A stretch of DNA of 56,661 bases from JBKPNX01 sp046732855 (GCA_046732855.1 JBKPNX010000003.1:1-56661), one strand, 5' to 3'; shown: positions 1 through 7,897, counted from the first letter of the stretch. Numbers and translations are program-made. Notes: generated by a model not told the origin, from the letters alone.

Positions 1-1103
1 ACCGCGATCTCGTTGGCACCCTTGGCGACGTGTTCGGCCCAGGTCGACGTCGCGGCGGCGGCGACCGGGATGAAGTGCCGGGGCGACAGCATCAGCGATC
101 GGCCCGACGCCAGAGCCAGCTCGACATAGGGCGTCGACGCCACCGAGTCCCTGTGCGTGTTGAGATAGACGTCCTCGTAGCCGAGGCTGCCATCAGCGCG
201 GGCGACCATGATCCGGTCGCCGATCCGGACGTCGCGCATCCCCTTCTGCGACCCGTCCTCCAGCCAGACCGTGGCGGTGGCCGGGAAGCAGGAGGGGTTG
301 TTGCAGGTGACGGTGTCTCGAATGTTACCGCAGGTCTGGTCGTGCGCGCAGCAAGTCGAGTGACCCCTAAACGTGCAGAGTTTCTCGTCTCCCCGGCAAG
401 GCGGCGGGTGCTCACCGAGGAGGGCTAACGATTGCTCGAAGCCGGCTTGCACGTGGAAGGCATCCGCGCACGTCTCGAGGTCTTGCGGGCTCAGTGCGAG
501 GTCACCCACGGCGTCCTCGAGCCGGTCGAGCGTCTTCTCCGAGGTGAACGTCGGGTCCGCCGGCCGGCGCGACAGCCGCTGCAGGATTGCGACTCCGTCC
601 GGGTCGGGGCCAACCTGCTCAAGGGCCTGGAGGCATCGGTCCACACTTGCGGCTATGTGCGCAAGGCGCGCCGGCTTTTCCTCGTCCTCCTTGTCACCGA
701 CGCCTTCGTCCCGCAGCGGCAAGCAGATCTCCAGGTCCTGCTGGGACAGGGAAACATCGTCGCCCACGGCGTCCGCCAGCGCTTCCAGGTCGGTCGGCTC
801 GGTGAAGAAGACATCGCCGGGCTGCTCACGGATATGCTTCAAGACGGCTTTGACCTGCGGGTCGTCACCGTGCTCGCTGAGGAACTCCCGGCAGTTGTTG
901 ATCGACGCCTCGACCGCTTCCAGCTGCCGCACGTAATCGGCATGGCGCTCGGCTGCTTCGCTTTGAGCCTTGCCGATCTGGTCCAGGATCTCGCCGGCAT
1001 CGGGACGATCGGCTGCCGCCAGCGGGGACGGACCTGCGACCCCTGTCCACCACAGCGCGGCAGCGGCGCAGATTTGCGCAGCGCGCCCGTAGCAAATTCT
1101 CAT
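1..1103 (-). CDS. Secreted protein with Hedgehog-type (Hog) Hint domain, 3' end outside window
   Basis: The minus frame is open from an ATG at 1103 to the left edge (367 codons seen), with an SD-like AGGGGGGA upstream. Residues 1-32 look like a signal peptide (hydrophobic core, then PLAAAD). Two related units follow, bracketed by Cys71-Cys127 and Cys157-Cys212, each with a DAVGD..LS.QDLE core. Residues 236-267 hold six Cys, including a CC pair. From Cys272 the sequence reads CFPATATVWLEDG, then IGDRI, a Tyr/Asp-rich strand, and LMLSPRHF. This matches the start of the Hedgehog autoprocessing domain (SHH: CFPGSATVHLEQG). The nucleophile-like Cys272 lies 71 residues before His343, as I recall for fly Hh (C258-H329). 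Ser340 replaces the usual Thr of TxxH, and His317 falls where the Asp needed for cholesterol transfer sits. Hint domains cleave peptide bonds through a thioester. The domain call is strong; the natural substrate is unknown. Confidence 0.85.
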   Translation of the reverse strand, partial: MRICYGRAAQICAAAALWWTGVAGPSPLAAADRPDAGEILDQIGKAQSEAAERHADYVRQLEAVEASINNCREFLSEHGDDPQVKAVLKHIREQPGDVFFTEPTDLEALADAVGDDVSLSQQDLEICLPLRDEGVGDKEDEEKPARLAHIAASVDRCLQALEQVGPDPDGVAILQRLSRRPADPTFTSEKTLDRLEDAVGDLALSPQDLETCADAFHVQAGFEQSLALLGEHPPPCRGDEKLCTFRGHSTCCAHDQTCGNIRDTVTCNNPSCFPATATVWLEDGSQKGMRDVRIGDRIMVARADGSLGYEDVYLNTHRDSVASTPYVELALASGRSLMLSPRHFIPVAAAATSTWAEHVAKGANEIA

Positions 1104-1149
1104 CGGCGTCCCCCCTGCTGCGTGGTGTCCTGATATTGTTGAATCGAGT

Positions 1150-1178
1150 AGCCTATGGAGCCCATTAGGCGATATCAA
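1150..1178 (-). promoter_or_regulatory. Possible sigma70 promoter of the Hint-domain gene
   Basis: Reading the minus strand, TTGATA (1173-1178) and TAGGCT (1150-1155) are separated by 17 bases, about 50 bases upstream of the ATG at 1103, in a locally AT-richer stretch. The -35 is good but the -10 is poor, so this is a candidate only. Confidence 0.3.
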
Positions 1179-1183
1179 TAACT

Positions 1184-1330
1184 TTATAGTTGAACCAACG
1201 AAGTCTCCTTCGTGCTGGGGGAGACAAAAATCTCAACGGGGCCGTCGGTGCTCAGGATACGGTTCATCTGCCGCGCGATCTACTGCATGTGAGCGACAAT
1301 CTCCGAGGCCATCACCCCGAAGGGCAGTAG
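1184..1330 (-). pseudogene. Possible degenerate C-terminal gene fragment with in-frame TAG
   Basis: One minus frame reads FGVMASEIVAHMQ, then TAG (1280-1282), then continues with protein-like sequence (IARQMNRILSTDGPVEIF and about 15 more residues) to a TAA at 1184-1186. The even composition on both sides of the TAG suggests a broken gene end, but no family is recognised and chance is possible. The remaining 1331-1517 stretch shows no gene. Confidence 0.25.
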
Positions 1331-1517
1331 AGATCTCCGGCACGCCAATTTCCGGGCAGGATGGTGATTCCTGGTGAAATGTATCGACGATCTATGGAGG
1401 CCGCCAATTCGGTACGCGATCTGGCGACCGGCCGACCAGTGACGCAGCGGCGCCTGGACACGTGCCGGCGCGGCGGTCCCCGGCCCCCGGAAACTCGTCC
1501 TGGCCACGGTGGCGAAC

Positions 1518-3134
1518 TCACTGCGTCAAGCTCGCCTTCACCTGGTCCGCGGCGCGCAGGCTCAGCGCGGCAATGGTCAGGGTGGGATTGGCTGTCGCCG
1601 AGGTCGGGAAGACCGCCGAGCCGAGAATGAACAGATTCGGGTGATCGTGGCTGCGCAGGTCACGGTCTACCACCGAGCGTTTCGGATCGCCGCCCATCCG
1701 GGCGGTGCCGATGATGTGCCCCGCACCCTCGGCGGCGTCCCGATGCTGGATTGCCGTCGCGCCGAGCAGGCCCAAGATCTCCGCATGTGCGTGGCGGGCG
1801 GCGGACAGGCCGGCTTGGACATAGGCGTCGAGGCGATAGGCAAGGCGAGGCAGCGGCACGCCGTAGACGTCCGTCTCGCGGGCGTCGAGCGTGACGCGGT
1901 TCTCCGGATCAGGCAGCTGCTCGAGCAGCGAGGCGAGGCGGATGTGCCGGGATACCTGCGTCCGCAACGCGGCGTCCAAGGCTTGGCCGCGCAGACCGCG
2001 GCGCGCCAGTTCGGCCGCGGTGGTCGTCGGCGCGCCTTTGGGCCACAGCCAGCCGTCATTGCCGATCTCGATGCGAAACGCAGGGCGATCCGTGCGGAAC
2101 GGGCCGTCCCGAAGATTCTCGATGCCGGAGGTCGACAGCGGCCCACGATACGGCCAGACCGGCGTCGGCGCCAGCGCCCAGCTGAGCTGTGTCGGATGAT
2201 CCATCAGATTGCGGCCAACCTGGTCGGAGCCGTTGGCCACGCCGTTGGGCCTCACCGCCGTGCGGGAATTCAGGAGAAGTCGGGGAATCTCGATCGCATG
2301 GGCAGCGAGCACGAAGACCCTGCCCGAAGCCGTGCCCTCGCTGCCGTCCCACCGTTTGAAGCGGATCGCGGCGGCGCGCCCGTCGGAGCCGACTTCGACA
2401 ATCGTCGCCGTCGTCTCCGCATGGAGCGCCGCGCCGCTCTTCAGCGCCCGGGAGACGTGCACCGTCGCGTCGTATTTCGCCTGGATCGGGCAGATCGGGA
2501 TGCAGCTGGCATTGCCGCAGCACCCGGGCCGGTCGTCGCGATCGGTCGAATTGCGGCCCTGTGGCGTCGCGCGAACCTCATATGGCGTGCCGGCGAGCGC
2601 CCGCGCGTAGGCTTGGTCGAGAAACGTCTGCGGGATCGCCGGCATCGGATAGGCGGTGGAGCGGGGCGATCCGAGCGTCTCGGCGGAGTCGCCCGATACG
2701 CCGATCTCGTCCTCAGCCTGCCCATAGAAAGGCTCCAGGTCGGCGTAGGCGATCGGCCAGTCGACGCCGCGGCCATAGGCGGTGCTCAGGCGAAGATCGT
2801 TCGGCACCAGGCGCAGGCAGGTGCCGAGCCAATGCCACGTCGTGCCGCCCACCACCTTGACATAGGTGCTTTTGAATTTGTCCGGGCCGACCTGCCGGTA
2901 CCAGTGGTCGGGATCGTTGCTGATCGGGTGATCGGCCTGCGGGCTCGGCGGGTAGGGGCATTCGGGGACCTTGATCGGGGCGTCCCAGAAGCGCTGCGTC
3001 GCCTGCGCGCGATCGACCCGCGCGCCCGCCTCCAGAATGGCGACCTTCACTCCGGCGTCGGCCAGCCGCGCGGCGAGCAGCGCGCCGGAGATGCCCGACC
3101 CGACGATGATCACATCCGCTTCGATCTCGGCCAT
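1518..3134 (-). CDS. GMC oxidoreductase, FAD/[3Fe-4S] sugar or polyol dehydrogenase large subunit
   Basis: A 538-residue protein. The Rossmann FAD motif GSGISG is at 12-17, and the C-terminal GMC signature has the catalytic His473 (GHIIGTARMG) and Asn516 (ATANPTLT). Cys205, Cys206 and Cys211 (CC-x4-C within GCCGNASCIPIC) match the [3Fe-4S] ligand spacing of bacterial FAD glucose dehydrogenase and fructose/gluconate dehydrogenase large subunits. These enzymes oxidise sugars or polyols in the periplasm and pass electrons to a cytochrome or quinone. The protein has no signal peptide, as expected when it is exported on the Tat signal of its small subunit, encoded 15 bases upstream (3150-3581). 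No cytochrome c subunit lies nearby, so the electron acceptor is unknown. The substrate cannot be read from sequence. Confidence 0.9.
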   Translation of the reverse strand: MAEIEADVIIVGSGISGALLAARLADAGVKVAILEAGARVDRAQATQRFWDAPIKVPECPYPPSPQADHPISNDPDHWYRQVGPDKFKSTYVKVVGGTTWHWLGTCLRLVPNDLRLSTAYGRGVDWPIAYADLEPFYGQAEDEIGVSGDSAETLGSPRSTAYPMPAIPQTFLDQAYARALAGTPYEVRATPQGRNSTDRDDRPGCCGNASCIPICPIQAKYDATVHVSRALKSGAALHAETTATIVEVGSDGRAAAIRFKRWDGSEGTASGRVFVLAAHAIEIPRLLLNSRTAVRPNGVANGSDQVGRNLMDHPTQLSWALAPTPVWPYRGPLSTSGIENLRDGPFRTDRPAFRIEIGNDGWLWPKGAPTTTAAELARRGLRGQALDAALRTQVSRHIRLASLLEQLPDPENRVTLDARETDVYGVPLPRLAYRLDAYVQAGLSAARHAHAEILGLLGATAIQHRDAAEGAGHIIGTARMGGDPKRSVVDRDLRSHDHPNLFILGSAVFPTSATANPTLTIAALSLRAADQVKASLTQ

Positions 3135-3149
3135 GGCGAAATGGGCCTC

Positions 3150-3581
3150 TCAGGACGGCGGATCCGCCCAGTAGCCGGTCTCGCCGCCGCAGAAGCCGGG
3201 CGGCTTCGTGAAATCGAGGGCATTCCATAGCAGCGCGTCGGTGAAGCCGGCCACGGCCGGGCCCGCCGGGGTGTCGTAGGTGCCCGAATACCAAGCGGCG
3301 ACGATGTCGTCGGCGACCGTCCCGGTACCGACCCGCGGATCGGCGGCCAGCAGGGCGAGGCCCGGTCCGCGACCCGTCGAGACGAAACCGTCGAGCAGCT
3401 TGCCGGCCATCGTCGCGTCGAGATCCGCGACGGCGGCGCCGGTCAGCCGTGCCGACAGAGCGCGGAACTGATCGACGGCAACGGTCTGCTGAGCGCCAGC
3501 CGGCCAGGGCAAGCCGGCGGCCAGGGCTGCAGCGCTGGCGCCACCAACGACCAGGTTGCGCCGGGTGATCGGCGGCCCCAT
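3150..3581 (-). CDS. Tat-exported small subunit of sorbitol/gluconate-type dehydrogenase (FAD-SLDH family)
   Basis: A 143-residue protein that starts with a twin-arginine signal (TRRNLVVGGASAAALAAG). The body resembles the small (gamma) subunits of membrane-bound sorbitol and FAD-glucose dehydrogenases: a helical domain followed by WYSG.YD and a C-terminal motif ending near GFCGGETGYWADPP. Such subunits act as Tat escort and maturation partner for the catalytic GMC subunit, here the next gene downstream with a 15-base gap. ATG at 3581 has a good GGGAGG ribosome site. The two genes are almost certainly cotranscribed, and the upstream binding-protein gene may belong to the same transcript. Confidence 0.85.
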   Translation of the reverse strand: MGPPITRRNLVVGGASAAALAAGLPWPAGAQQTVAVDQFRALSARLTGAAVADLDATMAGKLLDGFVSTGRGPGLALLAADPRVGTGTVADDIVAAWYSGTYDTPAGPAVAGFTDALLWNALDFTKPPGFCGGETGYWADPPS

Positions 3582-3660
3582 CCAAATCCTCCCTATCGAA
3601 GGGACTGCTGCCCCGTATGTCGCACAATAGCCGGGGGTAAGATTCTTCCGGCAATATCAC

Positions 3661-4665
3661 TCATGCCTTCAGCTCGCGCTTGAGCTCGTTGAAGAACCTC
3701 CAGTCGGTGCCATCGGCGATGATCCTGTTGGGGGTCGAATCGATCATGCCGACCTCGTGGAGCCGGAGCGCGTAGAACCGGATCGTGTCCTCGGGGTCGA
3801 AATCCCGCCAACGGTCGTACGGGATCACGCTCAGCGCCTGGAGCGCATAATCGTACCGAGCGGTGAAACCGCCATCCACCAGACGCTGCGCAACCCGCTT
3901 CGGCTCCACGGCGCAGAGGTCGGCCGCCTTGAGGACGGCGCGCAACACGCGCTTCGTGGCGATCGGGTTCTTCCGCACGAAATGCGCGTTGCCCGCGAGC
4001 ACGCAGCAGAAATACTGAGACCAGGGGCGGTCCACCGAACTATCAACGATTACTTGGCCGAGTTTCAGGGCGTGCAGCTCCTGTGGCTCGGGCGGAAAGC
4101 CGAGAAACGCATCGATCTTGCCGTCTTTGAAAAGTTCTATTGGCTTGACCGTAGCGGTCGTCACCCAATTGATGTCTTTGGCAGGGTCGAGCCCGACATA
4201 CCCAGCCATGCTGGCCAGGAACAGATAGGGACCCGCTCGAATGGCCGGCACACCCACACTCTTGCCCTTCAGGTCGGCGATGCTGCGGATTCCTTCCTTT
4301 GCGAAAAGCTCGTAGCATCCGACATGCACACCGCCGATGATCGTGATCGGCTTCCCGACGTCGACGGGGATAATGAATTCCGGCGAGAAGTGTATGTTGA
4401 AATCCACCTCTCCGCGCGCGAGTGTCTCGACATCGGCCGGCAATGGCATCGTTACGTAGCGGACATCGGTGAAGCCTTCCGCGTGCAGCAGCTGCTCGGC
4501 GACGAAGTAAGGGGCAACGCAGATGCTAGAGTACTTCACGAGCCGGACCGTCGTCGTCTCCGGCGGCCCCTCGTCGGCGAGCGATCTCCGGGTGCCAAGG
4601 ACGCCAGCGGCCGCGGCCAACGACGCGCTGGCCAGGAAATCGCGGCGAGAATGAATGAACTCCAT
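3661..4665 (-). CDS. NMT1/TauA-type ABC transporter substrate-binding protein (Tat signal)
   Basis: A 334-residue protein with a Tat-like leader (SRRDFLASASLAAAAG), then a periplasmic binding-protein fold of the NMT1/THI5/SsuA class: APYFVAEQLLHAEGF near the N-terminus, a GEVDFNI segment, and DLKGKSVGVP. This class captures sulfonates, nitrate or pyrimidine-related compounds for ABC import, but the ligand is not predictable here. ATG at 4665 is preceded by GGAGGGC. It lies between a deletion derivative of itself (4711-5133) and the dehydrogenase pair, all on the same strand. No permease or ATPase is adjacent, so it may serve the dehydrogenase locus or use a remote transporter. Confidence 0.85.
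   Translation of the reverse strand: MEFIHSRRDFLASASLAAAAGVLGTRRSLADEGPPETTTVRLVKYSSICVAPYFVAEQLLHAEGFTDVRYVTMPLPADVETLARGEVDFNIHFSPEFIIPVDVGKPITIIGGVHVGCYELFAKEGIRSIADLKGKSVGVPAIRAGPYLFLASMAGYVGLDPAKDINWVTTATVKPIELFKDGKIDAFLGFPPEPQELHALKLGQVIVDSSVDRPWSQYFCCVLAGNAHFVRKNPIATKRVLRAVLKAADLCAVEPKRVAQRLVDGGFTARYDYALQALSVIPYDRWRDFDPEDTIRFYALRLHEVGMIDSTPNRIIADGTDWRFFNELKRELKA
4609..4658. repeat. 50-bp direct repeat, copy A
   Basis: This segment is identical to 5077-5126. It encodes the Tat-leader region of the intact binding protein and marks a tandem duplication of the gene. Confidence 0.9.
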
Positions 4666-4710
4666 TAAATGCCCTCCGTGTGTATAAGGGGTGGGCGCGT
4701 TCTTACCGGC

Positions 4711-5133
4711 TCACGCCTTCAGCTCGCGCTTGAGCTCGTTGAGGAAGCGCCAGTCGGCGCCTTCGGCGATGACCTGGTTAGGGGTGGACGTGATCATGCC
4801 GACCTCGCGCAGCCGCAGCGCGTAGAACCGCAGCGCGTCCTCGGGGTCGAACTCGCGCCAGCTCGCGTAGGGCAGCTCGGTCAGCGTCTCGAGCGCGTAG
4901 TCGTATCGTTCAATGAACCCGGCTTCGACCATCCGTTGCGCCGCGCTCGCCGGCTCGGCGGCACAGAAGTCGGCAGCTTTGAGCACTGCCCGGAGGAAGC
5001 GCTTGGTGGCGACCGGGTGATCGCGGACGAAGTCCCTCTTCCCGAAGGCTAAGCAGCGTGTGCCGAACACGCTGGTGGCCGCGGCCAACGACGCGCTGGC
5101 CAGGAAATCGCGGCGAGAATGAATGATTGGCAT
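4711..5133 (-). pseudogene. Internally deleted paralogue of the adjacent NMT1-type binding protein
   Basis: A 140-codon frame with ATG at 5133 and a GAGGAGG ribosome site. It starts with the same leader (MPIIHSRRDFLASASLAAA) as the neighbour at 3661-4665 but joins, around residue 32, directly to the part matching residue 230 onward (FVRDHPVATKRFLRAVLKAAD) and ends in the same ELKRELKA. About 200 residues covering most of the ligand-binding lobes are missing, yet the frame stays open. It arose by duplication and internal deletion. It might still be exported, but cannot form a normal binding cleft. Confidence 0.85.
5077..5126. repeat. 50-bp direct repeat, copy B
   Basis: Identical to 4609-4658. 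It is the leader-coding part of the deleted paralogue. Confidence 0.9.
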
Positions 5134-5402
5134 GATGGCCTCCTCAATTCGGGATCCCCGATGGGCGGATCTGGAGCCGAGCATGCGCCGTTCCAGCACA
5201 GCAGACAAGGCTATCAGGCACACCGGCCGGTCGATGGACCGGCCATTGGTATCGCGCTTGAGAGGCCGCCGTCCTCCCGGGGCTGACGTCACCCTCGATG
5301 TGGGCGAAAGAGACGGCCGGTCGGGATCATCATCGATCCGGCCAGGAAGCGCATTGAGCCTACTGCAAGGGGCGGCCATTTGATGTCAGAGGAGGAACTT
5401 AG

Positions 5403-5612
5403 GTGACGGACCAGCTGCGCGCGATCACGGTGCCGACGGTGATCTTCGTTGGCGACCACGATGAGGGCATCGAGCCCGCGTATGCGGCGGAGATGGCGGA
5501 GCTGATTCCCGGGGCCAAGCTCGTCATCATGAAGGGTGCCAGCCATATGGCCCTGTGGCAGAAGCCCGACGAGTTCAACGCGACCGTGCTGGAGTTCCTC
5601 GCGGGCAAGTAG
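5403..5612 (+). pseudogene. C-terminal fragment of an alpha/beta hydrolase
   Basis: The 69 codons read like the last quarter of an alpha/beta-hydrolase: IRVPT-like AITVPTVIFVGDHDEGI (the acid-residue strand-loop), AEMAELIPGAKLVIM, then GASHMALWQKPDEFNATVLEFL, where SH carries the catalytic His. The nucleophile-bearing N-terminal three quarters are absent. An in-frame TAG directly precedes the GTG at 5403, with AGAGGAGGAA upstream acting as a plausible ribosome site, so the fragment could be translated. Most likely a remnant. Confidence 0.7.
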
Positions 5613-5648
5613 CTTGGCGCAGGCTCGGCTCCCGGCCCGTCGCCCAGA

Positions 5649-6587
5649 TCAGATGCCGTCCTGGATGCGGCGCTTGACCCGGGTGAGCAGGCTCTCGAGC
5701 TCGGCGCGGTCCTGGGCGTCGAGCCGGGCGCCCGGCGGTCGCACCATGGGGCTCGCCAGCACGCCCCGGCGGTGCAGGATCTCCTTGCGGATCGCGAGCC
5801 CGATGCCCGGCTGCTGCTCGTAGCGGATCAGCGGCAGGTAGGCGTCGAATAGGGCGAACGCGTCCTCGATGCGTCCGGCGGCGAAGCGCTCGTAGATGTT
5901 GACCAGCACCTCCGGGAAGGCAAAGCCGCTCATCGCGCCGTCAGCCCCGCGCGCCAGCTCCAGCGGGTAATACAAGGCACCGTTGCCGACCAGGATCGCG
6001 ACGCGCCGCCGCCCGTCGCGCTCGGCGTCGGCCCGGATGCGCGTGAGCTTGCCGAGCCCCGGGCAGTCCTCGTGCTTCAAGACCTTGATCTGCGGCAGCT
6101 CGTCAAAGAGCCGGTCGAGCAGGCCGACCGACAGATGCACGCCGGTCGCCTGCGGGTAGTCCTGGAGGACCACCGGCACCGAGGGGCCGATCATGTCGCA
6201 CGCCTGGTGCAGATAGCCTTCGATCTGCTCGTCGCTCGCGAGCCCGGCGGGTGGCGCGATCATCACGCCCGCGGCGCCCGCAGACATCGCCACGCTGGTC
6301 AAGAGCGCCACGTTGGCGAGGCCCGGATTGCTCACCCCGACCACCACCGGCAGCCTGCCGGCGACCTGGCGCAACGTGCGCTCGACCACGAGGCAGGACT
6401 CCTCGTAGGTCAGCTTTGGCGCCTCGCCCATCATGCCGAGAATGGTCAGGCCGTGCACGCCGGCGCCGATATAGAAGTCGATCAGGCGGGCCAGGCTGTC
6501 GAGATCGAGGCCGCCATCGTCATCGAACGGCGTCGCCGCGATGACGAACACGCCCCGCGCGCTCTCGTCGAGCAGATGACTTTTCAT
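5649..6587 (-). CDS. DapA/NAL-family aldolase-lyase (dihydrodipicolinate synthase-like)
   Basis: A 312-residue TIM-barrel protein. Lys171 (KVLKHEDCPG) is the Schiff-base lysine and Tyr144 (LQDYPQATG) the conserved tyrosine. The GTTGE threonine pair of true DapA is replaced by GMMGEAP, and the pyruvate-carboxylate loop is altered, so lysine biosynthesis is unlikely. Members of this branch are pyruvate- or keto-acid-dependent aldolases or dehydratases. ATG at 6587 (MKSHLLDE) was chosen over longer in-frame starts because it fits the family N-terminus. Gene context gives no substrate. Confidence 0.85.
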   Translation of the reverse strand: MKSHLLDESARGVFVIAATPFDDDGGLDLDSLARLIDFYIGAGVHGLTILGMMGEAPKLTYEESCLVVERTLRQVAGRLPVVVGVSNPGLANVALLTSVAMSAGAAGVMIAPPAGLASDEQIEGYLHQACDMIGPSVPVVLQDYPQATGVHLSVGLLDRLFDELPQIKVLKHEDCPGLGKLTRIRADAERDGRRRVAILVGNGALYYPLELARGADGAMSGFAFPEVLVNIYERFAAGRIEDAFALFDAYLPLIRYEQQPGIGLAIRKEILHRRGVLASPMVRPPGARLDAQDRAELESLLTRVKRRIQDGI

Positions 6588-6986
6588 GGCCGTTCCCCAC
6601 GCCCCGGCTTGGCCGTGGTCATGGGACCATCGCCCTGGCACGAATGCAAGTTCGGAGCGCGGTCGGCGAGGCGGAAGCGCCCCCTGATCCGGATCGAGGT
6701 CGTAATCCATCAACACCGCACCCGAACCACCTAGCTGACAGCCCCGCCACGAGGCGGAGCATGCTCGCCGGTGGTCTTCACCCGGCCTGCCCCGGGATAC
6801 GCTCCCGCCGGCCGACCGTGTGGAACCTTGCGCGGCCACAAACGTCATCTGCTAAGCTGTGCAATCGGGCGGACGACGGCCCGATCGACCAGCGTTTTCC
6901 TGTTCGGACCGCCGCCGGCTCGAGGTCGGCGCGCACATCATCGGGCCACGGGCTGGACAGGGCCACTGTCTGGAGGTGCCAAAGCA
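6588..6986. other. Divergent intergenic region, no gene seen
   Basis: 399 bases between the DapA-like gene and the M48 protease gene, read in opposite directions. It must hold both promoters, but no clear -35/-10 pair or hairpin stands out. Confidence 0.5.
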
Positions 6987-7766
6987 ATGACACGCAGCCA
7001 CTCGCGGCGACGCCCGGCGCGCAACGCGCTGGTCGGTCTGTCGTTCGCGCTCGCCCTGGCCGCCTGCGCGCAGGCCCCCGTGACCGGGCGCAATCAGCTG
7101 ATCCTGGTGCCCGAGTCGCAGGACGCCGACATGGGCCTGCAGGCGTATCAGCAGATCAAGCAGGAGGAGAAGGTCTCGGGCAATGCCGCATTGAACCAGC
7201 GCGTCCAGACGGTCGGCCGGCGGATCGCCGCGGTCAGCGGCCACCCCGAGTGGGACTGGCAGTTCACGTTGTTCGACAACCCGGAGCCCAACGCGTTCGC
7301 CCTGCCCGGCGGCAAGGTCGGCGTCTACACCGGGCTGTTCAAGGTCGCCCAGAACGACGCGCAGCTCGCCGCGGTCATGGGCCACGAGGTCGGGCATGCG
7401 ATCGCGCGGCATGGCGCCGAGCGCATGTCCCAGGGGATCCTGGCCCAGCTCGGTGGCGTCGCGGTCGGCGCCGCGACCGGCAGCCAGGCCATGGTGGACC
7501 TGTACTCCCAGGCGGCCACGCTGGGCGTGATCCTGCCGTATTCGCGCGGCCAGGAGAGCGAGGCCGACGAGATCGGCCTGATGCTGATGGCCGAAGCCGG
7601 CTACGACCCGCGCGAGGCGGTCCTGCTGTGGCAGAATTTCGAGGCGCTGGGCGGCCAGCGGCCGCCCGAGTTCCTCTCGACCCATCCCTCCGAGGGTACG
7701 CGCATCCAACGGCTGCAGGAGCTGATGCCGAAGGCGCTCGAGGTCTATGAGCAACATCAGGGATAG
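6987..7766 (+). CDS. M48 family metallopeptidase, lipoprotein (LoiP/YcaL-like)
   Basis: A 259-residue protein. Lipobox LALAAC with Cys27 predicts lipidation and outer- or inner-membrane anchoring in the periplasm. The zinc motif HEVGH (133-137) and the downstream GQESEADEIGL, which supplies the third ligand Glu, are intact, as is the NAFALPGG strand typical of M48C enzymes. These proteases handle quality control of envelope proteins. ATG 6987 was chosen because it follows GGAGGTG at good spacing and directly precedes the signal peptide; the frame is open further upstream. Confidence 0.92.
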   Translation: MTRSHSRRRPARNALVGLSFALALAACAQAPVTGRNQLILVPESQDADMGLQAYQQIKQEEKVSGNAALNQRVQTVGRRIAAVSGHPEWDWQFTLFDNPEPNAFALPGGKVGVYTGLFKVAQNDAQLAAVMGHEVGHAIARHGAERMSQGILAQLGGVAVGAATGSQAMVDLYSQAATLGVILPYSRGQESEADEIGLMLMAEAGYDPREAVLLWQNFEALGGQRPPEFLSTHPSEGTRIQRLQELMPKALEVYEQHQG

Positions 7767-7897
7767 CGCTGAATTCAGCACAGACGCCCTCGCTCTCGCG
7801 TTTCGTTTGCCCTGGACCTGCCGGTCACTTTCGGTGAGATTGGCCCTAGCGCGTTGCGCGATAGCGCTGTGGCCGAGCTCAACAGGGGAGACGAGCG

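Noticed and set aside
30..1133. Plus-strand ORFs of 132, 187 and 233 codons and short minus ORFs at the left edge
   Set aside because: All overlap the minus-strand Hint-domain frame, which alone has a signal peptide, repeats and a recognised domain.
1509..3230. 573-codon plus-strand ORF opposite the GMC dehydrogenase
   Set aside because: Shadow of a gene with all GMC motifs; no recognisable sequence of its own.
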